Shown: positions 17,166-25,151 of the stretch, piece by piece
Layout: the number at the start of each line of letters is the position of its first letter
How positions within the stretch are numbered: position 1 is the stretch's first letter
From: Treponema parvum
GTDB taxonomy: Bacteria > Spirochaetota > Spirochaetia > Treponematales > Treponemataceae
Length of the DNA: 64,000 nt
Assembly (NCBI RefSeq): GCF_017893945.1
Contig: NZ_CP054257.1
Span: 2,418,001 to 2,482,000, forward strand
Direction: 5' to 3'
Notes under the pieces: generated by a model
What the model was told of the DNA's origin: nothing
Database searches by the model: none
Seen by the model: the letters and a program-made list of their open reading frames with translations, nothing else
Made by a program: the position numbers and the translations under genes

Positions 17166-18074
17166 CTACGCAAAAGTAAACGGCGTTTCCTGATAGACAT
17201 AGTAGTTAAGCCAGTTACTGTAAAATAAATGCGCCGTGCTCCGCCATGTGGAACGGGGCGGATTTGACGCGTCGTTTCCCGGAAAATAGTTTTTAGGTAA
17301 ATCTATCGGAAGCCCTTTGTTTTTATCCCTCCAATACTCATCGGCCAGGGTATGCGCATCGTATTCCAAATGTCCGGTTATAAAAATTCTTCTGTTATCG
17401 TTCGACTTTATGATCGAAACTCCGGATTCTTCGGATTCAGCGAGAACCGTCAAATCGGGTACGGCACAAATATCTTCAGTTTTAACGCAGGTGTGTCGTG
17501 ATTGCGGTATAAGGAATATATCGTCAAATCCGCGTAAAAGCGGATCCGACCACGTCATGCGCGTGTTTTTAAATACACCGAATAATTTGCTTTTTAAAAG
17601 ATGTTTTTGAATTCCGTACAAATGGTAAAGAGCCGCCTGAGCCCCCCAGCATATATACAGCGTACAAAAGACTTTTTGCCTTGCATAATCCATGATCTTA
17701 CACAGATCTTCCCAGTAATCGACTTGTTCAAAAGGCAGTTGTTCAACTGGCGCTCCCGTGATGATCATTCCGTCAAAAGATTTGTTAAAAAGTTCTTTAG
17801 AGCCTATATAAAATTTTTCAAGATGTTCTTCGCCCGTGTTTTTTGAAACATGATTTTCCATGCGGACAAGTGAAATTTCCACTTGAAGCGGAGTATTGCC
17901 GAGAAGCCTTAAAATCTGAGTTTCCGTAGAAATTTTCGTAGGCATCAAATTGAGAATCGCTATCTTAAGAGGACGTATGTCCTGAGTCGTCGCACGTTGC
18001 TCTGTCATCACGAATATGTTTTCGCGTCCGAGAATCTCACATGCAGGCAGTCCCGACTGTATTTTTATAGGCAT
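17166..18074 (-). CDS. metA: Homoserine O-acetyltransferase (MetA family)
   Basis: 302 residues, full length. It activates homoserine in methionine synthesis. The catalytic Cys142 lies in [12 protein letters not shown]; His235 and Glu237 are in GHLEYDAHT. Residue 111 is Glu (GAPVEQLPF). In this family Glu at 111 is associated with acetyl-CoA rather than succinyl-CoA use, so I call it an acetyltransferase despite the metA name. It is convergent with prmC (8 nt apart) and divergent from the hydrolase gene at 18121. An extended -10 lies 7 nt ahead of the ATG and no Shine-Dalgarno is present, which leaves no room for a riboswitch. Confidence 0.94.
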   Translation of the reverse strand: MPIKIQSGLPACEILGRENIFVMTEQRATTQDIRPLKIAILNLMPTKISTETQILRLLGNTPLQVEISLVRMENHVSKNTGEEHLEKFYIGSKELFNKSFDGMIITGAPVEQLPFEQVDYWEDLCKIMDYARQKVFCTLYICWGAQAALYHLYGIQKHLLKSKLFGVFKNTRMTWSDPLLRGFDDIFLIPQSRHTCVKTEDICAVPDLTVLAESEESGVSIIKSNDNRRIFITGHLEYDAHTLADEYWRDKNKGLPIDLPKNYFPGNDASNPPRSTWRSTAHLFYSNWLNYYVYQETPFTFA

Positions 18075-18081
18075 AAGACGG

Positions 18082-18114
18082 AGTATAGCATCCGGGGATC
18101 ATTTTTGCTATACT
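18082..18114. promoter_or_regulatory. Back-to-back extended -10 promoters of metA and the HSL-like gene
   Basis: The 46-nt divergent gap holds the same 9-mer TGCTATACT on both strands. On the minus strand (18090 down to 18082) it is 7 nt before the metA ATG. On the plus strand (18106-18114) it is 6 nt before ATG 18121. Both are extended -10 elements (TGnTATACT). Both predict transcription starts at or within 2 nt of the start codon. Confidence 0.65.
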
Positions 18115-18120
18115 TGAATT

Positions 18121-19149
18121 ATGTTTTTTTCAGATAACAGAAAAGCTGCCGTCAAAAAATTAAGAAATCTTGTGCTTAATTCCAAGACCGAAATTTCCGT
18201 ATTCAGAAAAAAACTTGAAGCTGCGTTTCAAAACCCGATCCTTCCGAACCGAGTTACTCTTTCCGAACATGTTTACGGGAATATAAAATGCGACGTTCTC
18301 ATACCTGAAATTTATTCTTCAAGGCGCATAGTTCTTTACATACACGGAGGGTGTTTTGCCGGAGGTTCATGCGCTTCCTGGAGAAATTTCTGTGCGAGTA
18401 TAGCAAATACGGCTTCGAGCCGCGTCGTCGTGCCCGAATACCGACTAGCTCCGGCGCACGCCTTCCCTGCGGCTATGGAAGATATTCAATTATGTTTTAG
18501 AAGTCTGTACACCGAAGAACAGATATCGCTCTCGTTGGATGCGGCTGCGGGTGAAAAAGCGGAACCTGAAATAATAGTTGCCGCCGACGGTTCCGGAGCG
18601 ACCCTCGCGCTGGCCGTTCTGTTCACTTTAAAGGAACGTTACAAAAAATCCGTAAAACAGGCGATCCTGTTCTCTCCGTGGCTTAACCTTTCTCCTTCGT
18701 CCCAAGTCTTTCAGGAAAAAAGATCGTGCGATGAAGTTATTACAGCCGATTGTTTAAGAAAAAGCGGAGAATTTTATACCTATGAATCAAATTTGCAAAA
18801 TCCGCTCGTTTCACCCGTGTATGTTGAAGAAGAAATGCTAAAAGGCTTCCCCGACGTTTTTATTCAGATGGGCGAAAAAGAAATTCTCTTGCCGGATGCA
18901 ATGAAATTTAAAAATAAGCTTGAAGAAAACGGTGTAAACTGTACGCTCGACGTGTGGAAAGACATGATGTTTATGTTTCAGATGGCGGACGAATACCTGC
19001 CTTCTCCTCATCTCGCGCTCGAAAAGATCGGAAAACTCATAACCGCGCGCAAATCGTGTCCCGAAGATTTTTTTGCCGATTATTCAAAATCCGCCGCAAA
19101 GAACCGCGGCGACGCAGCTTCAAAAGCCGGCCGGGATTTGACTGAGTAA
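18121..19149 (+). CDS. HSL/alpha-beta hydrolase-3 family protein with missing catalytic residues
   Basis: 342 residues. The fold signature is clear: oxyanion loop VLYIHGGCFAGGS near residue 78, RLAPAHAFPAAMED, FSPWLNLS, NPLVSPVY and IQMGEKEILLPDA. The nucleophile motif, normally GDSAGG, reads ADGSGA, so the usual Ser position is Gly. The catalytic His block, normally W..M.HVFQ, reads WKDMMFMFQ with Phe in place of His. The protein therefore looks like a pseudoenzyme, although the frame is intact and the fold residues are kept. It may bind a ligand or partner instead. A promoter is directly ahead of the ATG. Function unknown. Confidence 0.75.
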   Translation: MFFSDNRKAAVKKLRNLVLNSKTEISVFRKKLEAAFQNPILPNRVTLSEHVYGNIKCDVLIPEIYSSRRIVLYIHGGCFAGGSCASWRNFCASIANTASSRVVVPEYRLAPAHAFPAAMEDIQLCFRSLYTEEQISLSLDAAAGEKAEPEIIVAADGSGATLALAVLFTLKERYKKSVKQAILFSPWLNLSPSSQVFQEKRSCDEVITADCLRKSGEFYTYESNLQNPLVSPVYVEEEMLKGFPDVFIQMGEKEILLPDAMKFKNKLEENGVNCTLDVWKDMMFMFQMADEYLPSPHLALEKIGKLITARKSCPEDFFADYSKSAAKNRGDAASKAGRDLTE

Positions 19150-19181
19150 GCGCAAAAAAATATTGAGGTCTAAGGTAATAT

Positions 19182-20651
19182 ATGGAACTCTTGTCGCCCG
19201 CGGGGAACGTTAAAAAACTTTATTACGCGTATGCTTACGGAGCTGACGCGGCCTATATAGGCTTAAAAAAATTTTCTCTTCGCGTAAAGGCGGATAATTT
19301 TTACGAAGACGAATACAAGAGCGTTATAGAATTAAAAAAACAATTTCCCGGTAAAAAACTTCACTGCGCCTTGAACATAAGCTTTCATGACAGCGACATA
19401 GAACAGTTTATGAAGGACATGGATTATTTTCGTCTGTATCCCATAGACGCTTTTATAATACAAGACATAGGAATTCTTCCCATCCTGCAAAAGCATTTTC
19501 CTGAGGCAAAACTTCACTTGAGCACACAGGCAAGCTGTGTAAACGGCAGCGCGGTCAAAATGTATAAAAATATGGGATTCAGCCGCATAGTCTTGGGGCG
19601 GGAAGCGTCTCTCGACGATATCCGAAAAATAAAAGATTTTGTTCCGGACATGGAACTTGAAGCCTTTTGCCATGGAGCAATGTGCATCGCCTATTCGGGG
19701 CGCTGCCTTATGAGCGCTTATCTTACCGGAAGATCCGCGCAGGCGGGTTTTTGCTCGCACACGTGCCGCTGGAATTTCGACGTAATGACGGCAAAAAAAG
19801 CCGATCAAGATAAACAGGCTTCCGGCAAAAAAAATCTTTCCGCAGAGCAAGCCAAACTTATCGCCGAATCAGGAACGCTCTTATTGCGCGAGCACGAACG
19901 TCCGGACGAATATTTTCCTGTTTTTGAAGGCGACGGTTTTACGGCGGTATTGTCAAGCAAGGATCTTTGCATGATTGAACATTTGGACGACATGAAAAAG
20001 TCCGGCTTGGATTCCATAAAAATCGAAGGCCGGATGAAAAGCATTTACTACGTCGCGCTCGTTACGCGCGCTTACCGCAAAGCTCTGGACGCTCTTGAAG
20101 GAAAAATTTCAAAGGTTCAGGCGGCGCCTTTTATTGCGGAACTTGAAAATGTGAGCCACAGAGAATCTACAACCGGATTTTTTTACGACCGCACAGAAGC
20201 CGACAAAACCGCCTACGGCGCAAGCGACAGTCCCTACGAATTGGGCGCGATCGTCGAAGAAAAACTTGCGGACGATTTTGAAAGAGAGTTTTTTAAAATA
20301 TCCGGGACAGCTGCTAAAGAAGTAAAAACAAAAAAGACGTCTTGCGGCGAAAAAGACATAACCTCCGGGCAAAAAAGCATGAAAAAAAAGAGCGGATGGA
20401 AATTTTACAGGCTGGAGGCGCTGAACAAATTCGATCCGAGTATGAACCTTGAAGTTATAACGCCTGAAACCGTAAGCCTTATACTGAAATCGGGTTCGTG
20501 GAAAATTGCGGATCCTGAAACGGGTCTTGAACGGACATGGGTCTGCAATGGGCATAAATGTGTTTTATACGCTCCGGACGACATTCCGACCGGAGCCCTC
20601 ATACGCATAAAAGATTCAGGCTACGTCTCAGGAAAAATCCGCGTAACTTAA
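19182..20651 (+). CDS. U32 peptidase-like tRNA hydroxylation protein (TrhP/YegQ type)
   Basis: 489 residues. N-terminal TIM-barrel-like U32 domain starting MELLSPAGNVKKLYYAYAYG and AAYIGLKKFSLR. The family signature is ELEAFCHGAMCIAYSGRCL followed by CSHTCRWNF. Its cysteines match the Fe-S-binding cysteines of the TrhP/RlhA group, which uses prephenate to hydroxylate RNA uridine or cytidine. The segments SKDLCMIEHLDDM and DSIKIEGRMKS also fit. About 50 residues around 390 are Lys- and Ser-rich and look like an insertion. AAGG lies 7 nt ahead of the ATG. TrhP (tRNA 5-hydroxyuridine) is the closest call by overall length and C-terminal domain; a related U32 role remains possible. Confidence 0.82.
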   Translation: MELLSPAGNVKKLYYAYAYGADAAYIGLKKFSLRVKADNFYEDEYKSVIELKKQFPGKKLHCALNISFHDSDIEQFMKDMDYFRLYPIDAFIIQDIGILPILQKHFPEAKLHLSTQASCVNGSAVKMYKNMGFSRIVLGREASLDDIRKIKDFVPDMELEAFCHGAMCIAYSGRCLMSAYLTGRSAQAGFCSHTCRWNFDVMTAKKADQDKQASGKKNLSAEQAKLIAESGTLLLREHERPDEYFPVFEGDGFTAVLSSKDLCMIEHLDDMKKSGLDSIKIEGRMKSIYYVALVTRAYRKALDALEGKISKVQAAPFIAELENVSHRESTTGFFYDRTEADKTAYGASDSPYELGAIVEEKLADDFEREFFKISGTAAKEVKTKKTSCGEKDITSGQKSMKKKSGWKFYRLEALNKFDPSMNLEVITPETVSLILKSGSWKIADPETGLERTWVCNGHKCVLYAPDDIPTGALIRIKDSGYVSGKIRVT

Positions 20652-20694
20652 AAGTTTGAGTAAAGCAAAATTCAAAATCCGTCCGGCGGCGCGG

Positions 20695-22539
20695 CTATTT
20701 GCGTTCCGCCTTGTTTTTTGTGTCGTCCGCTTTTGCAGCGTCCTCTTCGTCCCATAAAACGTCGATAGTCCGCTTTTCCACGTTCCTTATGCGCTGGAAG
20801 GTAAGGCAATCCGCCCTGTGTATTATTATTCCGCGGCCGTTTGAAACATAACCTACTATAGGCTCGGGATACTCGGGATTGCAGCACTTTGCGATATTCA
20901 CAAGAAAATTTGTAGTCGTTCCTATTCTGACCTTGCCTGTGCTGCGCTTTACTGTGACTCCTTCACCCGCCGCCTTGTGCCGCGCTCTCTGTTTTTTTAC
21001 AGGTTGTAAGGGCGCAGCTTCAGCCGAAGGCTTTGCATGAAGCAAGGGATCCGTAAAATTTACGGCGTGCTGGGTAAGCCATGCGCGTATTTTGCTTCTT
21101 GCCTTAGAAGTTTTTACATAGGCCAGCTGATTTTCCGTAGGATGCGCCTGCGGATTCGTTAGAATTTCAATGATCTGCGTGTTTTTAAGCGGCGTTGAAA
21201 GTGGAATTATCTTTCCGTCGGCTTTTGCGCCCACTATCTTTTCGCCTATAGCGGAATGAACGTGATAGGCAAAATCGATCGCAGTGGATTCCGCCGGAAG
21301 CTGCACAACTTCTCCCTTAGGGGTAAACACAAAGATCGAATCTCCCAAAAGCTCGTTCTTTATTGCGGCAAAAAAAGCTTCGTCCGTGAGATGGATGTTT
21401 TTTAATTCCTTTAACTGATTTACGATCGTAAGATTGTCCGCAGCCACAGAATCGCGGCTCATTCCTTTTTTATAAAGCCAATGACTGGCAACTCCGTGTT
21501 CGGCAATCGAATGCATCTTTTCCGTGCGGATCTGTATTTCAAGCGGTTTTCCTTCGCACATTACGGTAGTGTGCAAAGACTGATAACCGTTGGACTTAGG
21601 CATGGCGATGTAGTCTTTAAAGCGTCCGTCCAAAGGCTTCCACAGCCCGTGAACTATTCCTACGAGGGTATAACATTCCGGTTCGGTACGGCATATTATC
21701 CTGAGCGCAAGCAGATCGAAAAGTTCCCCTGTCTCCTTATTGCGTTTACGCATCTTTTGATAGATCGAATAGAAATGCTTTGCACGACTCGTTATGGTGA
21801 CGTCGATACCGAGCTTTACTGCGGACTTTTGGATCGCCTGAACCGCTCTTTCAAGGTACTGCGCCCTTTCGTCTTTTTTCTGAGAAACTATAGCCTTAAT
21901 CTGCCTGAAGACATCTGGATTCAGGTATTTGAGGGCAAGATCTTCCATTTCGTTTTTTACGGTAGACATACCGAACCTGTCGGCGAGAGGCGCCCATATG
22001 TCCAGAACTTCCTGCGCCACAGCTCTTTGTTCCTCAGGCGGAACGCTCGCCAAATCCCTCATGCGGTCAAGGCGGTCTGCAAGCTTTACGAGGATTATGC
22101 GCACGTCGTCGGCCATGGCAAAAAGCATCTTTCTGGTAGAATCGGCCTGCTGCAGAGTCTTGTTGCTGATATTGATGTTTGTGATTCTGGTTGTGCCGGC
22201 TACAATGGAAGCGGCGCTTTTGCCGAAATTGTGCTCCACATCGCCTATCGTAATTTCAGAACCTTCGGATAATACCGGCAGCGTATGAAAAAAACCTGCA
22301 ATAATGCTGTCACAATCCATTTCGTTTTCCGCCAGGATATTTGCAACTCTAATAGAATGAACGTAATACGGACTGCCGCCGCTCTGAACGCCGGCGGTTT
22401 TTTCTACAAGATAATTCCACGCTTTTTCAATGCGCATTTTATCATCGCCTTTATAATCCGGAAAACGGTTAAAAAAAGAATTTATGAGATCTTCGGGAGT
22501 TTCCTTGCTCTCGGACGGTTCATTCATTATATTATCCAT
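20695..22539 (-). CDS. rel: RelA/SpoT-type (p)ppGpp synthetase with degenerate hydrolase domain
   Basis: 614 residues from ATG 22539 (MDNIMNEPSES); ATG 22527 is an alternative. Order: HD domain, synthetase, TGS, zinc-finger-like. The synthetase is intact (RAKHFYSIYQKM, DGRFKDYIAMPKSNGYQSLH, EIQIRTEKMH). RFKD at 306-309 is the form found in bifunctional enzymes. In the HD domain His61 and His85 remain, but the HD pair reads HT (Thr86), the following ED is absent, and the Asn of KLADRLHN is Arg159. Hydrolysis is probably lost. TGS (FVFTPKGEVVQLPAESTAID) and a Cys-Cys block (KCCNPEYPEP) follow, but the protein ends there without the C-terminal ACT domain. It makes the stringent-response alarmone. 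Confidence 0.9.
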   Translation of the reverse strand: MDNIMNEPSESKETPEDLINSFFNRFPDYKGDDKMRIEKAWNYLVEKTAGVQSGGSPYYVHSIRVANILAENEMDCDSIIAGFFHTLPVLSEGSEITIGDVEHNFGKSAASIVAGTTRITNINISNKTLQQADSTRKMLFAMADDVRIILVKLADRLDRMRDLASVPPEEQRAVAQEVLDIWAPLADRFGMSTVKNEMEDLALKYLNPDVFRQIKAIVSQKKDERAQYLERAVQAIQKSAVKLGIDVTITSRAKHFYSIYQKMRKRNKETGELFDLLALRIICRTEPECYTLVGIVHGLWKPLDGRFKDYIAMPKSNGYQSLHTTVMCEGKPLEIQIRTEKMHSIAEHGVASHWLYKKGMSRDSVAADNLTIVNQLKELKNIHLTDEAFFAAIKNELLGDSIFVFTPKGEVVQLPAESTAIDFAYHVHSAIGEKIVGAKADGKIIPLSTPLKNTQIIEILTNPQAHPTENQLAYVKTSKARSKIRAWLTQHAVNFTDPLLHAKPSAEAAPLQPVKKQRARHKAAGEGVTVKRSTGKVRIGTTTNFLVNIAKCCNPEYPEPIVGYVSNGRGIIIHRADCLTFQRIRNVEKRTIDVLWDEEDAAKADDTKNKAERK

Positions 22540-22709
22540 ACGTAAAACATAACAAAAATCCTCCGGACGGACAATGCAGGAGTCATAACAATAAATTATC
22601 AAAAAATAACAGAGTTTTTTTGCTTTAAAAGCCTTACAATATATATATTTGTGACAGTTTATCGTAACTGCCAATTACGGAATTGTTTTAAGATAAAGGA
22701 ATTCAAACT

Positions 22710-22777
22710 GTGCGCAAAAAGCGCACGAATTGCACTCAGTCGAAAATTGAAATTTTCTCCCTCGTGCAATTTTAAGG
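22710..22777 (+). repeat. Dispersed leader hairpin repeat, copy 2
   Basis: Hairpin GTGCGC-aaaaa-GCGCAC (22710-22726), GAATTGCAC (22727-22735), inner palindrome AAAATTGAAATTTT, then GTGCAATTTTAAGG (22764-22777). GAATTGCAC pairs with GTGCAATTTT around the inner palindrome. The terminal AAGG is 7 nt from the ATG of the TolC-like gene and is its only visible ribosome-binding site. Confidence 0.8.
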
Positions 22778-22784
22778 ATGTTTT

Positions 22785-24071
22785 ATGAGGTTAAAGAACT
22801 TCGCAGCTACAGTGTTTATCGCTTTTTTTCTTTTCCCGCTCGCGGCGCAAAACCGGAATTTATCAGTGGAAGAAGCCGTAAAGCTGGCTTTGGAACAAAA
22901 CGCTTCGATCGGACAGAGCAAGATCAGCCTTTCAAGCGCAAAGCGCGAAAAAGCGCATTCATGGAACAGCGTAAGCCCATCTTTAACGCTTGGAGGAACT
23001 TATTCCAGCCCTAACGAAAAGGACTCTTACGATTGGAGGCTCTCGGGCACGGCGGGAATATCGCTTTTGTTTTCTCCGTCGCTGTTTACGTCGATCAAAA
23101 CGGCCAAGCTCAATTATGAAAAAGAACTTATCTCCTACGAGCAAATGTGCCGCAGCATTGAACTATCCGTGCGCACTTCATTTTATTCGCTTTTATACGA
23201 TCAGGAATATATTTCTTTACAAAAACGCCGCCTTGAAACGGCCAAACGGCAGTACGATCAGAACAGCGTAAAATACAACAACGGAAGAATTCCGGAAATC
23301 GACGTTTTATCGGCCAGAGTAAAATACGAAAAGCTGAAACCTCAGGTAGAAGAAGCGGATATTACCTTTTTGAACAACGTCGACACATTTAAAAAGCTTT
23401 TAAACATAGACGCAGACACGGATCTCACATTGTCCGGATCTTTGGACGACATTATGAACCTTGTCGAAAAAGACATAGCTTCCGGCAGAGTGGAAGACTG
23501 GGTAAACGCTTCCGTTTCCGTGCGTTCGCTTGAAAAACAGTTGGAAGCGGCTGAGGCCGCCCTCACGGCGTCCCGTGCAGCGGTGTTCGGTCCTTCGATA
23601 AATGCCGGATGGAATTATCAGCCTTCGCTCACGGATAAGTCCGAAGGAAAAACGACGGACGGCGGCTCCCTTTCTTTGAGCGTCTCGATTCCCTTGGACG
23701 GACTGCTTCCGTGGTCGTCCAAAGCCGATACCGTAGCAAGCGCAAAGGACAATATCGCCGCATTAAAAATAAAGCTTGACGAAGCCAAGCGCTCCGCAAG
23801 CGTTTCCATAAACAACTACGTGCGGCAAATCAAGCAGACGCAATCGTCCATAAAATCTTTACAGATAAACGAAGAACTTGCGGAAAGAACTTATGAGATG
23901 ACCCTTGACGCCTATAATAGAGGGACAAAGGATTATCTTACCTTACAGGACGCTTCCGATTCCCTGTTCGAAGCAAGACTTTCCGTAAAATCAAAACTTT
24001 ACACACTTATTTCAACCATACTTAATTTGGAAAGCGTATCGGGATCACCGTTCGGAACGCTTGCCGAATAA
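22785..24071 (+). CDS. TolC-family outer membrane efflux protein
   Basis: 428 residues, the usual length. Signal peptide MRLKNFAATVFIAFFLFPLAAQ. The OEP repeat starts NLSVEEAVKLALEQNASI, and long helical coiled-coil stretches run through the protein. The second repeat ends with NRGTKDYLTLQDASDSLFEARLSVKSKLY, typical of these trimeric tunnels. It forms the outer-membrane exit duct of the pump encoded by the next two genes, with spacers of 18 nt and a 4-nt overlap. Its leader is the dispersed hairpin repeat, so repeat structure could influence expression of the whole operon. Confidence 0.92.
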   Translation: MRLKNFAATVFIAFFLFPLAAQNRNLSVEEAVKLALEQNASIGQSKISLSSAKREKAHSWNSVSPSLTLGGTYSSPNEKDSYDWRLSGTAGISLLFSPSLFTSIKTAKLNYEKELISYEQMCRSIELSVRTSFYSLLYDQEYISLQKRRLETAKRQYDQNSVKYNNGRIPEIDVLSARVKYEKLKPQVEEADITFLNNVDTFKKLLNIDADTDLTLSGSLDDIMNLVEKDIASGRVEDWVNASVSVRSLEKQLEAAEAALTASRAAVFGPSINAGWNYQPSLTDKSEGKTTDGGSLSLSVSIPLDGLLPWSSKADTVASAKDNIAALKIKLDEAKRSASVSINNYVRQIKQTQSSIKSLQINEELAERTYEMTLDAYNRGTKDYLTLQDASDSLFEARLSVKSKLYTLISTILNLESVSGSPFGTLAE

Positions 24072-24089
24072 AGAGTTTCGGAGGGAAAC

Positions 24090-25151
24090 ATGATATTTTC
24101 AAAACGCCCCTTTATAATCTCCCTAATCGTGATTTTAATAACCGTTGCCGCCGCATTATTTTTTAACACGGGCGGTAAAAACGCCTCGCAAGGCGCAAGG
24201 GGAAAAGGCGGCAAGGATTCTGCCCAAATAGAGATTGCCGTAAGAACGAAGGCTGCAGAGATAAGAACGCTTCACGACTACGTTTTAACGAACGGCGAAA
24301 TTGAAGCGCTGAATTCCGTCGCCGTCTATCCCGACATCGGAGGAAAAATTTTAAGCGTGAACGTGCTTTTGGGCGACAACGTAAAGCGCGGAGATGTAAT
24401 AGCACGGATAGACCCGTCCGAGCCGGGCGCCCGCTATGCTTTAAGCCCCGTCGTAGCTCCGATTTCAGGGAGCATTATTTCCACGCCGCTTAAACCCGGA
24501 ACAACTGTGACGACGGGAAGCACCGTAGCGATTATAGGCGACATAAAAAACCTTCAGGTTACCGCCAAAATACCGGAAAGGTATACGGCCGTTTTAAAAA
24601 CGGGACTCAAGGCAAACATTGTTTTGCAAGCCTATCCGGATATTGTGTTTACGGCGACAGTGACGCGCGTTTCTCCCGTAGTGGACGCCGCATCCAGAAC
24701 CAAAGAGATAATATTGAAATTCGACGAAGACGACACGCGCATAAACGCCGGAATGTTTGCAAATGTGACCTTATACACACTCGATTACAGCGGCAGCATC
24801 GTAGTAACGAATAACGCAATAGTGACTAAGGGCGATAAAAAATATGTGTTTGTCGCGTCCGACGACACAGATACGAAAGAAACTTTTGCAAAACAGACAG
24901 AAGTCACGCTCGGCGAAGCCGTCGACGGCTTTACGCAGATTTTGTCGGGAGTCGCCGAAGGCGAAAGAATCGTGATAGAAGGCGTGCAGTCGCTCTCGGA
25001 CGGCGTAAGAATTCGCGATGTTTCAGTTTCCGCAGGACAAAAGGATATGCCGGAAAATTCAAACAAGGCGGATTCCATAAATCAATCCGACAAGGAAAAA
25101 CCGAAAAACAACGCTGACGCTGGCAGTAGCAATAACGGGGGAGATAGATGA
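24090..25151 (+). CDS. RND efflux periplasmic adaptor (membrane fusion protein)
   Basis: 353 residues with GGAGGG ahead of ATG 24090. An N-terminal anchor (FIISLIVILITVAAALFF) is followed by a lipoyl/barrel-sandwich half (NSVAVYPDIGGKILSVNVLLGDNVKRGDVIARI). The alpha-helical hairpin of typical adaptors is very short, since the second lipoyl half (LSPVVAPISGSIISTPLKPG) follows almost at once. Beta-barrel and membrane-proximal domains follow (VTRVSPVVDAASRT and GEAVDGFTQILSGVAEGERIVIEGV). The C-terminal 30 residues are Asn-, Lys- and Asp-rich and probably disordered. It links the inner-membrane RND pump to TolC, and its stop overlaps the RND start by 4 nt. Confidence 0.92.
   Translation: MIFSKRPFIISLIVILITVAAALFFNTGGKNASQGARGKGGKDSAQIEIAVRTKAAEIRTLHDYVLTNGEIEALNSVAVYPDIGGKILSVNVLLGDNVKRGDVIARIDPSEPGARYALSPVVAPISGSIISTPLKPGTTVTTGSTVAIIGDIKNLQVTAKIPERYTAVLKTGLKANIVLQAYPDIVFTATVTRVSPVVDAASRTKEIILKFDEDDTRINAGMFANVTLYTLDYSGSIVVTNNAIVTKGDKKYVFVASDDTDTKETFAKQTEVTLGEAVDGFTQILSGVAEGERIVIEGVQSLSDGVRIRDVSVSAGQKDMPENSNKADSINQSDKEKPKNNADAGSSNNGGDR

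Noticed and set aside
17900..18120. SAM riboswitch before metA
   Set aside because: The promoter lies 7 nt ahead of the start codon, leaving no leader for a riboswitch.
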